Shown: piece after piece, positions 27,068 to 36,272 of the stretch
Layout: each line of letters opens with the position of its first letter
How positions within the stretch are numbered: position 1 is the first letter of the stretch
Source: AAA164-E04 sp964342825
GTDB lineage: Bacteria > Verrucomicrobiota > Verrucomicrobiia > Limisphaerales > AAA164-E04
Direction: 5' to 3'
NCBI GenBank assembly: GCA_964342825.1
Contig: CAYFHO010000017.1
Location: 1-64,000 of the forward strand
DNA: 64,000 nucleotides
Notes under the pieces: generated by a model
Databases searched by the model: none
Seen by the model: only the letters and a program-made list of their open reading frames with translations
What the model was told of the DNA's origin: nothing
Program-made: the position numbers and the translations under genes

Positions 27068-28321
27068 ATGAAAACCACTGACATCACACGCACCAAATGT
27101 TCAACCGCTGTCACCGCAGCAAGAGAAACACCCACGATCGTTGAAGCGATCCGCAGTTTTCCTGCGCAAGTCTGGATCATACTGGGAGGAATGTTCCTGA
27201 ACCGTTTCGGAACATTCGTCATTCCTTTCCTTGGCCTGCACCTGCGCAAAGCTGGTTACTCAGAATCCCAAGCAGGTTGGGCTTTGGGGTTGTATGGTGC
27301 TGGACACCTTTGCTCTGCCATCGTGGGAGGTTACCTCGCTGATTCTATCGGCCGAAGACGTTCCATCATCACCAGTATGCTGATGGGAGCCGCAGCGATC
27401 TGGACTTTGTCCAGTGTGAGTCACATTGCCTTGATCTGCCTCTGTGCATTCATGGCAGGATTGACTTCTGAGCTTTATCGGCCATCTGCCAGTGCATTGT
27501 TATCGGAAAGCGTAGCCGAAGAACATCGAATCACAGCATTTGCCATGCTGAGGTTCTGCATTAACCTGGGCTGGTCACTGGGGCCGGCTATGGGAGGATG
27601 GCTCGCTTCACATTCATTTGTCATGTTGTTTCGATTGGATGCTGCAACGTGTGTGATGTTTGGCTGCCTGGCTTTTTTTGGATTGCACAGCAAAGAAAAA
27701 CGTCACGTGACATGGGAAGGATTTGGAAAGATCCCGTTTCATTTGACGGAACAATTCAAAATCACATGGAACAACCCGCCATTCAGAAGACTGATCTTAT
27801 CGAACACATTGATAGCTTTTGTATTTATTCAATGGATCAGCACCCTGGGCATTGCCATGGAATCAGTAGGCTTAAGCGCCTCTCACTATGGATTGGTTTT
27901 GGGATTGAATGGAGTATTGATTGTACTTTTTGAAATTCCCTTATCCGCCTGGACACGCCGTCATGCCCCAACGGTAATGATCAGCCTTGGATATTTTTTA
28001 ATAGCCTGTTCGGTTGTTTTTATCGTCTTAGATCCGGGCATTACACGGTTCTTTTTCGGAATGATGGTATTTACATTCGGGGAAATGATTTGTTTACCCG
28101 TCAGCATGGCATATGTCAGTCATCTCGCTCCAAGTCACCAGCGTGGTCGTTACATGGGAATGAATGGCATCTCATGGTCCACCGCTTTTATGCTTGGACC
28201 AAGTATTGGAATGGTGCTTTACCCCAAGTTCCCTTCCGGATTCTGGATAGGATGTTTCATAATGGGAATCCTTTCAGTATGGATCATGAATCCATTGAAG
28301 ACGGAGAAGAATGATCCATGA
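27068..28321 (+). CDS. Major facilitator superfamily transporter
   Basis: The 417-residue protein has the twelve hydrophobic helices of an MFS carrier. The loop between helices 2 and 3 carries the signature GGYLADSIGRRRSI, and an SVAEEHRITAFAMLRF loop resembles drug-efflux carriers of the MdtH/YceL type. It likely exports a small molecule by proton antiport through the inner membrane. An intrinsic terminator ends 7 bases upstream of its ATG, leaving no room for a usual promoter between. It has no co-directional partner close by. Confidence 0.88.
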   Translation: MKTTDITRTKCSTAVTAARETPTIVEAIRSFPAQVWIILGGMFLNRFGTFVIPFLGLHLRKAGYSESQAGWALGLYGAGHLCSAIVGGYLADSIGRRRSIITSMLMGAAAIWTLSSVSHIALICLCAFMAGLTSELYRPSASALLSESVAEEHRITAFAMLRFCINLGWSLGPAMGGWLASHSFVMLFRLDAATCVMFGCLAFFGLHSKEKRHVTWEGFGKIPFHLTEQFKITWNNPPFRRLILSNTLIAFVFIQWISTLGIAMESVGLSASHYGLVLGLNGVLIVLFEIPLSAWTRRHAPTVMISLGYFLIACSVVFIVLDPGITRFFFGMMVFTFGEMICLPVSMAYVSHLAPSHQRGRYMGMNGISWSTAFMLGPSIGMVLYPKFPSGFWIGCFIMGILSVWIMNPLKTEKNDP

Positions 28322-28427
28322 TGAAGGACTTGGGCACATTGTTTTGTATCTTCAGCAAGGGATGTAAACCAGGCTTGCGATAATCATCATTCTGGCACAT
28401 GATCTCGCGCAGTCGATCGTGTTATCC

Positions 28428-28466
28428 ATTCAGAAGATGGGAGTGATCAGTTCCCATCTTCTGAAT
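28428..28466. repeat. Perfect 15-bp inverted repeat after the MFS gene
   Basis: ATTCAGAAGATGGGA and TCCCATCTTCTGAAT pair perfectly around a 9-base loop. It lies 106 bases after the MFS stop and 63 bases before the next gene. There is no T-run, so it may be a factor-dependent terminator, an mRNA-stabilising hairpin or a protein site for the sensory operon that follows. Confidence 0.65.
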
Positions 28467-28529
28467 ACTGGAATCATGATCCATTGGAGGCGACTTATAA
28501 AGCTAAGCATAACCTGAAGGAATGAAGGC

Positions 28530-29636
28530 ATGAACCAACCATTGATTAAATTGATTTTCAAAACAGGGAAATCAAGGACGTATATGCCCTGCATCCTTGT
28601 TTTCCTATGGTCGTGTTTACTTCAGACGGCACATGGACAATCAGCTCCCACCGACCTAACCCTATTGAAATTGGAGGATATTTTGGCCATGCCAATTATC
28701 CCCCATGAAACAGGAGATGACATCCAAGAGCAGGCAGTCAAACAAGACAAGTTTCGCTTTGCTTATCATTACGTGCACGCAACGTTCGAAGATTACCAGT
28801 CAGGAACACGGAAAGTGCCACTGGTTGAAATGCAGGCGCAGTTCCCTGTGTTACCACTTGAAATCATACAGAACGTGCATTTGATTTCATTGGGTTACCA
28901 AATCAACTCACGTCTGAGTTTGGATTTGCAACTATCATACGTCAGGCAGGAAACCTATCACATTAGCAGTGTTCCGGGTTTTGACGAATTCACCATTCAT
29001 TCACATGGGATTGGGGATACTTCCATTGGCCTGAATTATCTCGCCTGGAATGATGAGAAGGATTCCATCCACCTGGGCGCGGCATTGAGTGTTCCGACAG
29101 GATCGATCAATGAAAAAGGCAGAACTCCTCGCGACGCCAACCAGGACACCTTGCTGCCTTATACCATGCAGTTGGGATCAGGAACCTTGGACTTTAGCCC
29201 GAGTCTAACACATATCCGGAGAATGAACAATTCGGAATGGGTTAACCAGGTGCAGGGAACGTTTCGTATGGGGAAAAACTATCACAACTACAGTCTGAGT
29301 CACCGAGCTATCATAAAAACTTCCCTTTTCTACGAACTCCTCCCTTATCTCCAACCTTCAATCAAATTAATGGGCACTTATTGGGACAGGGTGCATGGGC
29401 AGGATGATGATTTGGTGCTCCCAGGCGGAGTCTACCCAGCCCCCGTCACCAACCCATCCTTGTTTGGTGGTCGCAAGATTGATTTTCTGCTGGGAATCAG
29501 GGTTCCGATTGATCGGGGAGTTTTCAGTGGACATCAATTTGAAGTCGAAGTCGGAACGCCGGTTTACCAATACCTCAATGGACCTCAGCCCGGGGAAAAT
29601 TGGAGAATTGCCACTTCCTGGAATGTTCAATTTTGA
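28530..29636 (+). CDS. Outer-membrane beta-barrel protein (MetA-pathway/transporter-like)
   Basis: The 368-residue product has a signal peptide ending about residue 37 (LLQTAHGQS). A short helix-forming start (LLKLEDILAMPI) leads to a chain of alternating beta strands with aromatic ends, and the protein finishes in Phe (TSWNVQF), the classic outer-membrane barrel signal. The strand pattern with GDTSIGLNYLAWND recalls the phenol-degradation MetA-type channel family. It is first in a run with a YfiR-like protein (33-base gap) and a hybrid kinase, so it may serve as the outer-membrane part of a sensory system, like the role of YfiB in the YfiBNR system. That role is inference. Confidence 0.75.
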   Translation: MNQPLIKLIFKTGKSRTYMPCILVFLWSCLLQTAHGQSAPTDLTLLKLEDILAMPIIPHETGDDIQEQAVKQDKFRFAYHYVHATFEDYQSGTRKVPLVEMQAQFPVLPLEIIQNVHLISLGYQINSRLSLDLQLSYVRQETYHISSVPGFDEFTIHSHGIGDTSIGLNYLAWNDEKDSIHLGAALSVPTGSINEKGRTPRDANQDTLLPYTMQLGSGTLDFSPSLTHIRRMNNSEWVNQVQGTFRMGKNYHNYSLSHRAIIKTSLFYELLPYLQPSIKLMGTYWDRVHGQDDDLVLPGGVYPAPVTNPSLFGGRKIDFLLGIRVPIDRGVFSGHQFEVEVGTPVYQYLNGPQPGENWRIATSWNVQF

Positions 29637-29669
29637 AGATTTGAATCGAATCATTCTCATTTTTTTCAA

Positions 29670-30287
29670 ATGACCTGCGGCCAACAAGAAATCAATTCCA
29701 TGCCTCCCAGGCAGAGCTTATCCAGATTAAACTGGACCAAGCATGTATTGATTTCATTGGGACTTTTATTCCTGACCCTATCAACAAGAAGCCAGCAGTT
29801 ACAGGAGTATGAAGCCAGGGCACTTCTGGTTTACAATTTCGTTAAATCGACTTCATGGCCTGAAGGATCTTTTGCTGAAAGACATTCTCCCATCGTTATT
29901 GGGATTGTTGGCAATCAGGACCTGGTGAATGCCTTTCAAAAGTTTCAAGGGAAACTCATTAAAGGACGTCCACTTGAGTTTGAAAAATTTGAGCACATGA
30001 CTGATTTCCAATCAGGACACCTTCTCTATATCAGTGGTGAATGGTCGGCTTCTTCTAAATTTTTTATTGATAGCCTCAGGAAATCAAGAAAGCCCATCCT
30101 GACTGTCGGTGAAGATCTCAATTTTGTAATCAACGGAGGGATGATATCCATCATACGCGAGGACAAGCATCTAGCCTTATTAACGAATCCCAACGAGGCC
30201 AAAAGCGCCGGCCTTTTTCTGAGCAACAACTTGGTTAAACTCTCCAAACAGGTTTCCACCTTAAAGGAAACTGAGCAAAGGTATTGA
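29670..30287 (+). CDS. YfiR-like (DUF4154) periplasmic protein
   Basis: The 205-residue product has an N-terminal hydrophobic segment (about 26-40) for export; the ATG at 29700 is an equally possible start. The mature part follows the YfiR/DUF4154 pattern: EYEARALLVYNFVKSTSWPE, then IVIGIVGNQDL, PILTVGEDLNFVINGGMISI and EAKSAGLFLSNNLVKLS. In Pseudomonas YfiR binds and blocks the CHASE8-bearing cyclase YfiN in the periplasm. Here the next gene, overlapping by one base (TGATG), is a CHASE8-like hybrid histidine kinase, the probable partner. Confidence 0.85.
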   Translation: MTCGQQEINSMPPRQSLSRLNWTKHVLISLGLLFLTLSTRSQQLQEYEARALLVYNFVKSTSWPEGSFAERHSPIVIGIVGNQDLVNAFQKFQGKLIKGRPLEFEKFEHMTDFQSGHLLYISGEWSASSKFFIDSLRKSRKPILTVGEDLNFVINGGMISIIREDKHLALLTNPNEAKSAGLFLSNNLVKLSKQVSTLKETEQRY

Positions 30288-32743
30288 TGTTATCTTCCTA
30301 TTACAACTCGAGTTTATCAAGGAAGCTGATGCTCTTTATGATGCTTACCAGCATCACAACACTTTTACTGGCCTCTTCGGTCATGGCTGTTTTCGAAATA
30401 AAAATAGTGGTCCAGCTGACGCTCAGAGAACTCGAGACCATTGTCGACAATCTCGCGGAGAATGGTGACGATCCCATGCAAATGGCAATGCTCGGGAAAT
30501 TGCAGATGCCCAACGCTAAAAATGCAGCCGACAATCTTCTGCAAATGAATGAAAGACCTGATATTGTCGCCGCATGTTTTTTGGATACCGATGGAAAGGT
30601 ATTTTCCGAATACCTGAGACCGGATTCCCCCACTCCTGTCATTGAGGAGAATGAAAGGTTCAAAGAGGGTTCAGCCATCTCACTTTCGGGCGTCAAATGG
30701 GTTAAGGCCATCAGGGATGACAACGACCCCGAACAAATACTAGGTTACGTGCATCTAATGTCAGATCATTCTCTCCTGCGGGATAATATCCTGAACATCT
30801 TAATTACCAATTTGATCATTATATTCATGGGAAGTGTTTTGGCATATGTCTTATCCAAGCGCTTTGTTTTTTACATTTCAGGACCTGTTGCCAATTTGCT
30901 GAAAATTTCCCAGGACGTCGCAAGGACCGGGGATTATGACAAACGCGTAGAATGCAAAACAAATGACGAGTTAGGACAGCTCTCCCAGCAATACAACAAC
31001 ATGCTGGATCAAATCCAGCGTCGCGACAACGACCTGAAGAATGCTTATGCAGAATCTGAAGAAAGGCTTCATGCATTGGAAAAGGAGAGAACCGAACATC
31101 ACAAGACTGTCGAACGTGAACGAAAGCTGCTCGTGGAATTAGCAGAAACCAAGCAGGTTGAGGCGGAAGAGTTAAAGACGGCAAAAGAGGAGGCTGAGAC
31201 AGCCAACCGGGCTAAATCTGAATTTCTAGCCTGCATGAGCCATGAAATCAGGACTCCAATGAATGGTATCATTGGAATGACCAATATCCTTTTGGATTCC
31301 GAAAAAATGCCTGATGAGCACAAGCATTACCTCAACTTGTCCAAACAATCCGCCGAGAACTTACTTACCATTATCAACGATATTCTCGATCTTTCTAAAT
31401 TGGAAGCTGGGCGAATGGAATTCGAATCGGTGAATTTCAATCTTCAAAACCTCCTTGAATCCACTATCGAAACCATGGCTCCGGGAGCCTATAAAAAAGG
31501 CCTGGAAATTGGCTTGAGGCACTGTAGAGATTTACCGCTTGATTTTCAAGGTGATGAAGGTCGAATCCGACAGATTCTCACCAATTTGTTGGGCAATGCC
31601 ATCAAATTCACAGATCAGGGCGGTGTCATCTTAAGTGCTACCAACAAGGGGCAAACGGGAAAAAGCACCTTCCGAATCAGATTTGAAGTTGAAGATACAG
31701 GCGTCGGTATTTCTCCTGAAGGGAAGGATCGTTTATTCCAAAAATTCACACAAATCCATTCACCTTTCGGCAATAAAGCAGAAGGAACTGGATTGGGGCT
31801 GGCGATTACGAAGTCCTTGGTGGAAATCATGGGAGGAAACATTGGTGTTGAGAGCAATTTAGGTGAGGGCAGTCAGTTTTGGGTCGAACTCGAAATGAAA
31901 TGTCTTGATGTATCTACCTTACCTCCAGCCAAATTTATCCCCAACCTTCCTACAACGATCATTTCACCCGCTCAGGTGAATGCAACTTGCACTTCGTCCA
32001 TCTTCAAGAATCTAACTAAAAATCTTGAGGTTTTTAAAACACTGGAAGATGCCAAAGCGAAGAGTACTTTCCAGGAAGGCTGGATCGTGTTGGATATTCC
32101 TGTGGGCTATGATTCAAATCAGTTGAAGGAGTTGGTCGACGAAATCAAGGCAGTTCCCAAATGGAATCATCGTCGGACTTTGGTGATTCATGCTGGACTG
32201 ATCCCTTCTGATTTGATGGATGGCATATCGGAAAATGTGAACCATATATTTACCAGACCATTTTACTTCGCGACAGCATCACGGTTTTTCCGAACAACCA
32301 CACAGTCCATCAAAGAGCATGAGTTGAATTTTGAAAAATCATCTGGAACGACCTCCAAACACCGCATCCTGGTGGTGGATGATCACCCCATCAACCAAAA
32401 AGTCGTCCAAACCATGCTGGACATGCTGGGCTATGAAGTGTCCATTGTTTCTAATGGACAGGAAGCGGTGGATTCTATCAAAAGCGGAGATTATGATTTA
32501 ATACTCATGGATGTCCAAATGCCCATCATGGATGGTCTCGAAGCCACTGAAGTCATTCGATCCCTGGATGCTGATTCCTACGGCAATAAATCCCATATCC
32601 CCATTGTGGCAGTTACAGCAAATGCGATGGTTGGCGACGACCGTCGATGCCTGGATGCCGGCATGAATGATTACCTGGCGAAACCTTTACAAAAGCAGGA
32701 GCTGCTCAGAGTTTTGGCTCAATGGATACCCACATCACATTAA
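30287..32743 (+). CDS. Hybrid sensor histidine kinase with CHASE8-like domain, HAMP and receiver
   Basis: The ATG at 30287 overlaps the yfiR-like stop; a TTG at 30284 is in frame. The 818-residue protein has two membrane helices (about 12-36 and 168-190) around a periplasmic CHASE8-like domain, then HAMP (about 190-242), a coiled coil, HisKA with phospho-acceptor His319 (SHEIRTPMNG), HATPase (NLLGNAIKFTD, EGTGLGLAI), a degenerate receiver-like stretch (about 530-680) without acceptor Asp, and a full receiver (HRILVVDDHPINQK) with Asp742 in LMDVQMPIMDG. It should pass phosphate to itself and on to a phosphotransfer protein not seen here. Its stop shares TTAA with the convergent BrkB gene. Confidence 0.93.
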   Translation: MLSSYYNSSLSRKLMLFMMLTSITTLLLASSVMAVFEIKIVVQLTLRELETIVDNLAENGDDPMQMAMLGKLQMPNAKNAADNLLQMNERPDIVAACFLDTDGKVFSEYLRPDSPTPVIEENERFKEGSAISLSGVKWVKAIRDDNDPEQILGYVHLMSDHSLLRDNILNILITNLIIIFMGSVLAYVLSKRFVFYISGPVANLLKISQDVARTGDYDKRVECKTNDELGQLSQQYNNMLDQIQRRDNDLKNAYAESEERLHALEKERTEHHKTVERERKLLVELAETKQVEAEELKTAKEEAETANRAKSEFLACMSHEIRTPMNGIIGMTNILLDSEKMPDEHKHYLNLSKQSAENLLTIINDILDLSKLEAGRMEFESVNFNLQNLLESTIETMAPGAYKKGLEIGLRHCRDLPLDFQGDEGRIRQILTNLLGNAIKFTDQGGVILSATNKGQTGKSTFRIRFEVEDTGVGISPEGKDRLFQKFTQIHSPFGNKAEGTGLGLAITKSLVEIMGGNIGVESNLGEGSQFWVELEMKCLDVSTLPPAKFIPNLPTTIISPAQVNATCTSSIFKNLTKNLEVFKTLEDAKAKSTFQEGWIVLDIPVGYDSNQLKELVDEIKAVPKWNHRRTLVIHAGLIPSDLMDGISENVNHIFTRPFYFATASRFFRTTTQSIKEHELNFEKSSGTTSKHRILVVDDHPINQKVVQTMLDMLGYEVSIVSNGQEAVDSIKSGDYDLILMDVQMPIMDGLEATEVIRSLDADSYGNKSHIPIVAVTANAMVGDDRRCLDAGMNDYLAKPLQKQELLRVLAQWIPTSH

Positions 32744-34245
32744 GCCACATGAGCAGAATCGTGGTCTCCATCGGATTCAATCAAGTCGCTGATAGTTATT
32801 TCAGCCGCAGATTGATTACGCGAATGGATTATTTTGGAGTAAGCTTGATTACATGCATCAGGATGCTCAGCGCCGGCTTCGGAAGGAACCTTTTCAGTAT
32901 CTATCTTCTGAAAAACTTGGGCTAATGTGATCTTATCAGAAGGCTTGGCAAGACTGACAAGCTGCTCGGGCTCCGCTCCCAAAAACAATAAACCACCTTC
33001 TTTCAATACCCGCACCAAATTTGAGAGGTAAGTAAGCTCCAAATTCATTTGATCGGCAATTTCATCCAGTGAAGAAGCTTTTTCACCCTTGCTGAATCTT
33101 CCCCCAACAAAGCATAACAATTTTATCGCATCCAAAACTTGTAACTTTGGTTCATCCGAGTCCATTTTGTCTTTCTCAAACTCTCTGGCTGGGAATTGAA
33201 CCAAGTAAGCCACGTGCGATCCAAAAATCAAAATGATCCAGGAAACATAAAGTCCAAGCAGGAGGATTGGGATGGCCCCAAGACTTCCGTATATTTTATT
33301 GACCGTTGCAACGTTGGAAAAATAAACCACACTCAATTGGCTGTTTAACTGCAGTAAGAGCCCCGCGGATAATCCGCCTGCGACAGCTGCCTTCAAAGTT
33401 ACCCGGGTATTGGTCATGATTCTGTAAACCAGAGCACAAGCCGACCCGGTAATCATCCAGGAAAATATGAACAACAGAAACTTCCCAAACCAGCGCATCC
33501 CCGAAATGTAGAGGGTAAAATCCTGCAAAAACGAACTCGAAGACAAGCCTGTTCCGATGATAAACAAAAATGGCATTAAGGTCAGTCCCGCCCAATACTG
33601 AGCCACACCTGCCCCCCAGCTTCGATTCCGGGGAATTTCCCAAACCTTATTAAATGTTCGCTCAATGGCACGCAGCAAAAGAATAGCGACGACGAGAAAC
33701 AAAATAACACTCGTCATCCCAATGGTGCGGGTATGTATCCGGCTAACAAATTCAGCAATTTGCCTGGCAACTTCCCTCCTCCTCCCATTCTGACCTGTTT
33801 GAGAAATGTTTAAGATTTTGGATATACTTTGAGGTGTGGTGGAATGCTCCCAAACTTCGTCGGTTCGAAACCCTTTTTCCATTTTATCATCTGGTTCCAC
33901 CGAGGCCATATGCCCCACCTGTTCCGCACTACCATCTATTTCATCGCGTAACTCAAGATCCAACATCGGAGCAACGGTTTTGACCATCGTATCGATCCAT
34001 ACTTCAACCTCCGCCCTTCCTTCCTCTCCATCTTTGAACATCAGGCTAGTAGCAACACTTAAACCAACAGCAAGCACCGGAATGAGGCCAACCAGGGTGG
34101 TGTAGGACAATGAAGACGCATGAACAAAACCGGAATTTTTGATAAATCGTTTGACAGCAGAAGGCCACAAACTCAGCCAATGCATGATGACCGAAACACC
34201 ATTCAAAGATTCAGTTTGATTTGTTTTTTGTGCTTCCTGAGGCAT
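32740..34245 (-). CDS. YihY/BrkB-family inner-membrane protein with C-terminal winged-helix-like domain
   Basis: The 501-residue protein has about six membrane helices in the UPF0761 order (HASSLSYTTLVGLIPVLAVG, RAIERTFNKVWEIPRNRSW, LLLGLYVSWIILIFGS). A longer-than-usual soluble insert (about 70-165) sits between the first two helices. The last 100 residues (LQVLDAIKLLCFVGGRFSKG, LDEIADQMNLELTYLSNLVRVLKEGG) look like a winged helix, a known tail in this family. The function of BrkB proteins is unsettled; RNase BN is an old misnomer. The gene ends overlap the kinase on the other strand by four bases. Confidence 0.88.
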   Translation of the reverse strand: MPQEAQKTNQTESLNGVSVIMHWLSLWPSAVKRFIKNSGFVHASSLSYTTLVGLIPVLAVGLSVATSLMFKDGEEGRAEVEVWIDTMVKTVAPMLDLELRDEIDGSAEQVGHMASVEPDDKMEKGFRTDEVWEHSTTPQSISKILNISQTGQNGRRREVARQIAEFVSRIHTRTIGMTSVILFLVVAILLLRAIERTFNKVWEIPRNRSWGAGVAQYWAGLTLMPFLFIIGTGLSSSSFLQDFTLYISGMRWFGKFLLFIFSWMITGSACALVYRIMTNTRVTLKAAVAGGLSAGLLLQLNSQLSVVYFSNVATVNKIYGSLGAIPILLLGLYVSWIILIFGSHVAYLVQFPAREFEKDKMDSDEPKLQVLDAIKLLCFVGGRFSKGEKASSLDEIADQMNLELTYLSNLVRVLKEGGLLFLGAEPEQLVSLAKPSDKITLAQVFQKIDTEKVPSEAGAEHPDACNQAYSKIIHSRNQSAAEITISDLIESDGDHDSAHVA

Positions 34246-34299
34246 TGAAAATAGGTTTTGGCTTTGATGATGAGAATGTCCCTTTGAGTAAACTAATTC

Positions 34300-36102
34300 C
34301 TAATTACCAGATTCTACAAGGGACCAACGGATTGAATTGAGTTTATCTGAGCTTATTTCAATGACTTCCGAACGGGTTGAATATCCGGGCTTTCGCAGTT
34401 CCAATTCAATGCTCCCTTTTATCAAACCATCAATAGTCAAGGGGGTTAAACCCTTGCGTTCAGAATTGATAAACACCTCAGCACGGTCAGGGTAAGATTG
34501 CACCTGCAATCGACACCCATCAAACACAGCAACGATATCCATGCCTTTTGGATGGTATCCGTTTACAAGAACCGCCTTTGTCAAAGTTTCGCCATTCATC
34601 GAGAATTGAATCAGATAATCCCCGGATAGCAATGGAATACTAACTGGCGTAAGTCCTGTTATCCATTCTCCGGAAGAATTTTGAAACCTGTATGTACCGC
34701 CAGAAGGTTGAGTCGATAATTTGACCTCGGTCAGCGGTTCGGAAAGCTGAATCTCAATCACGTTTGTTTTTCCTGATTCCAGGAAAGGATACAAGTTAGT
34801 AGGAGAGTGACCGACCGAAAGGACAGACAATTGATAGGCACCTTCCTGCATTTGAGTCCATTGCGCAGGTGAGAACTCCTCTAAAACATCTTTGATTCCT
34901 GGCCCAGACAGGCTTAACAATGCTTCCTCCGGTGCCGTACGAACAATCAAGGTACTGCTGCCCTTGACAACCGACTTGTCTAAATCATTTGGGGCCGCTT
35001 CACGGACATCCAAGATAAGGGTTTGGTTAAAAGTTTGACGTGCCTCCAACTGTTCCTGTGCAATTTGTTTTTGATGCCTGTCAGCAATGAACCACCCACC
35101 CAGAATGATGACAGCAAATGAGAGCAAGACCAAAAGGGATTGAAGACTGAATAATCCCCTGATCAACATTCGGGCGCGTTCCGATGCATCAGGTGCCATA
35201 TGTTCCAGGGATTCTACCGGATCATCCTCCAGGGCTTCGCCAAGACCGAATCCCAGTAGAGCAGACAGGCGGAGGGCTGTATTCGGGCGATTCGTAGCAT
35301 CTTCGTCGAGGGCATCCATGAGGGCTTTCTTCACATTTTTTGGTACCAGAAGATTCCCAAACCGGACTTTACCCTGGAGGTCCACATGCTTGGGCAGCTC
35401 GATATGGATTCCAAAGTGGCGAATACTCTCAAGCAGTATGGATGCCATTGAGAAAACTTCATCGGCCTGCCGGCAAACACCCGTTTCAAGACATTCTGAA
35501 GTGGCATGGATATCCCAAGATTCTGGTATGGGTTTATCGGTGATCTCCCTGATCACTTCCAAGGCTAATCTGTCCAATTGCGCTCCGAGAAAAACCACCT
35601 CATCGTCAGCTGTAAATCGAATATGCTCAGGACTGAGCCTTCCATGCAGTCTGGTCAACTTATGTTCCTGCACCAGATGATGCATCACCTTTTCAATCAG
35701 AGGTTCAATATCTACCCAATTCGCTTTGGCCCCCTCCTGATGCAACCGATTCTCAAGAGGATTTCCGGCATGAGTAGATAAAACTACAAAAGGGTAAGGT
35801 TTGGCGTTTGGCTCCATGTGAATGATCGAATGCCATTCGGCATCAACCGATTCACCCCATTGCAACAAACGTTCGAAAAAACTTTCCAATGCTGATGTAT
35901 CCTTGACGACAAGCTCAGGGGGAAAGTAGAGAATCACGTCCTTATCTTCGTCACGATCTGTTGCGGTCCAATATGCGCTTGATTCAGGAGTTTGAAAAAG
36001 CTCTTCACGCAGCATGAATCTGGACTGGGACAGACGTTGACCAGGTTGCAACATGGAAACTCTCAACCTCTCGTGAAATTCATTTGAAAACAAGTCACTC
36101 AT
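34300..36102 (-). CDS. Membrane pseudokinase with PEGA domains
   Basis: The 600-residue protein begins with a Ser/Thr-kinase-like fold (about 25-285). The catalytic loop reads LHGRLSPEHI in place of HRDLKPEN, so the catalytic Asp and the Asn are lost; the beta-3 Lys and DFG are also missing, so it is a pseudokinase. A membrane helix follows at about 317-338 (LLVLLSFAVIILGG). Outside are beta-rich modules ending in a PEGA domain (QVQSYPDRAEVFINSERKGL, ELELRKPGYS), which bind cell-wall or surface parts in related proteins. It likely carries a signal or scaffold between cytoplasm and envelope. The BrkB gene lies 54 bases downstream on the same strand. Confidence 0.8.
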   Translation of the reverse strand: MSDLFSNEFHERLRVSMLQPGQRLSQSRFMLREELFQTPESSAYWTATDRDEDKDVILYFPPELVVKDTSALESFFERLLQWGESVDAEWHSIIHMEPNAKPYPFVVLSTHAGNPLENRLHQEGAKANWVDIEPLIEKVMHHLVQEHKLTRLHGRLSPEHIRFTADDEVVFLGAQLDRLALEVIREITDKPIPESWDIHATSECLETGVCRQADEVFSMASILLESIRHFGIHIELPKHVDLQGKVRFGNLLVPKNVKKALMDALDEDATNRPNTALRLSALLGFGLGEALEDDPVESLEHMAPDASERARMLIRGLFSLQSLLVLLSFAVIILGGWFIADRHQKQIAQEQLEARQTFNQTLILDVREAAPNDLDKSVVKGSSTLIVRTAPEEALLSLSGPGIKDVLEEFSPAQWTQMQEGAYQLSVLSVGHSPTNLYPFLESGKTNVIEIQLSEPLTEVKLSTQPSGGTYRFQNSSGEWITGLTPVSIPLLSGDYLIQFSMNGETLTKAVLVNGYHPKGMDIVAVFDGCRLQVQSYPDRAEVFINSERKGLTPLTIDGLIKGSIELELRKPGYSTRSEVIEISSDKLNSIRWSLVESGN

Positions 36103-36272
36103 GTAGACTTACAATAGTTCTTCAGATATTTCCCAAATGCCAGATGGCTGCTCGACTAGTGTGGAAAGATGGAATCATTTGACCCCAGTATTGTGCACAA
36201 AATCCACCCCAACTCCAACGTAAAACAGATCTATCATTGCTTCCAAAACTGAAGCCCATATAGTCGAGAAAA

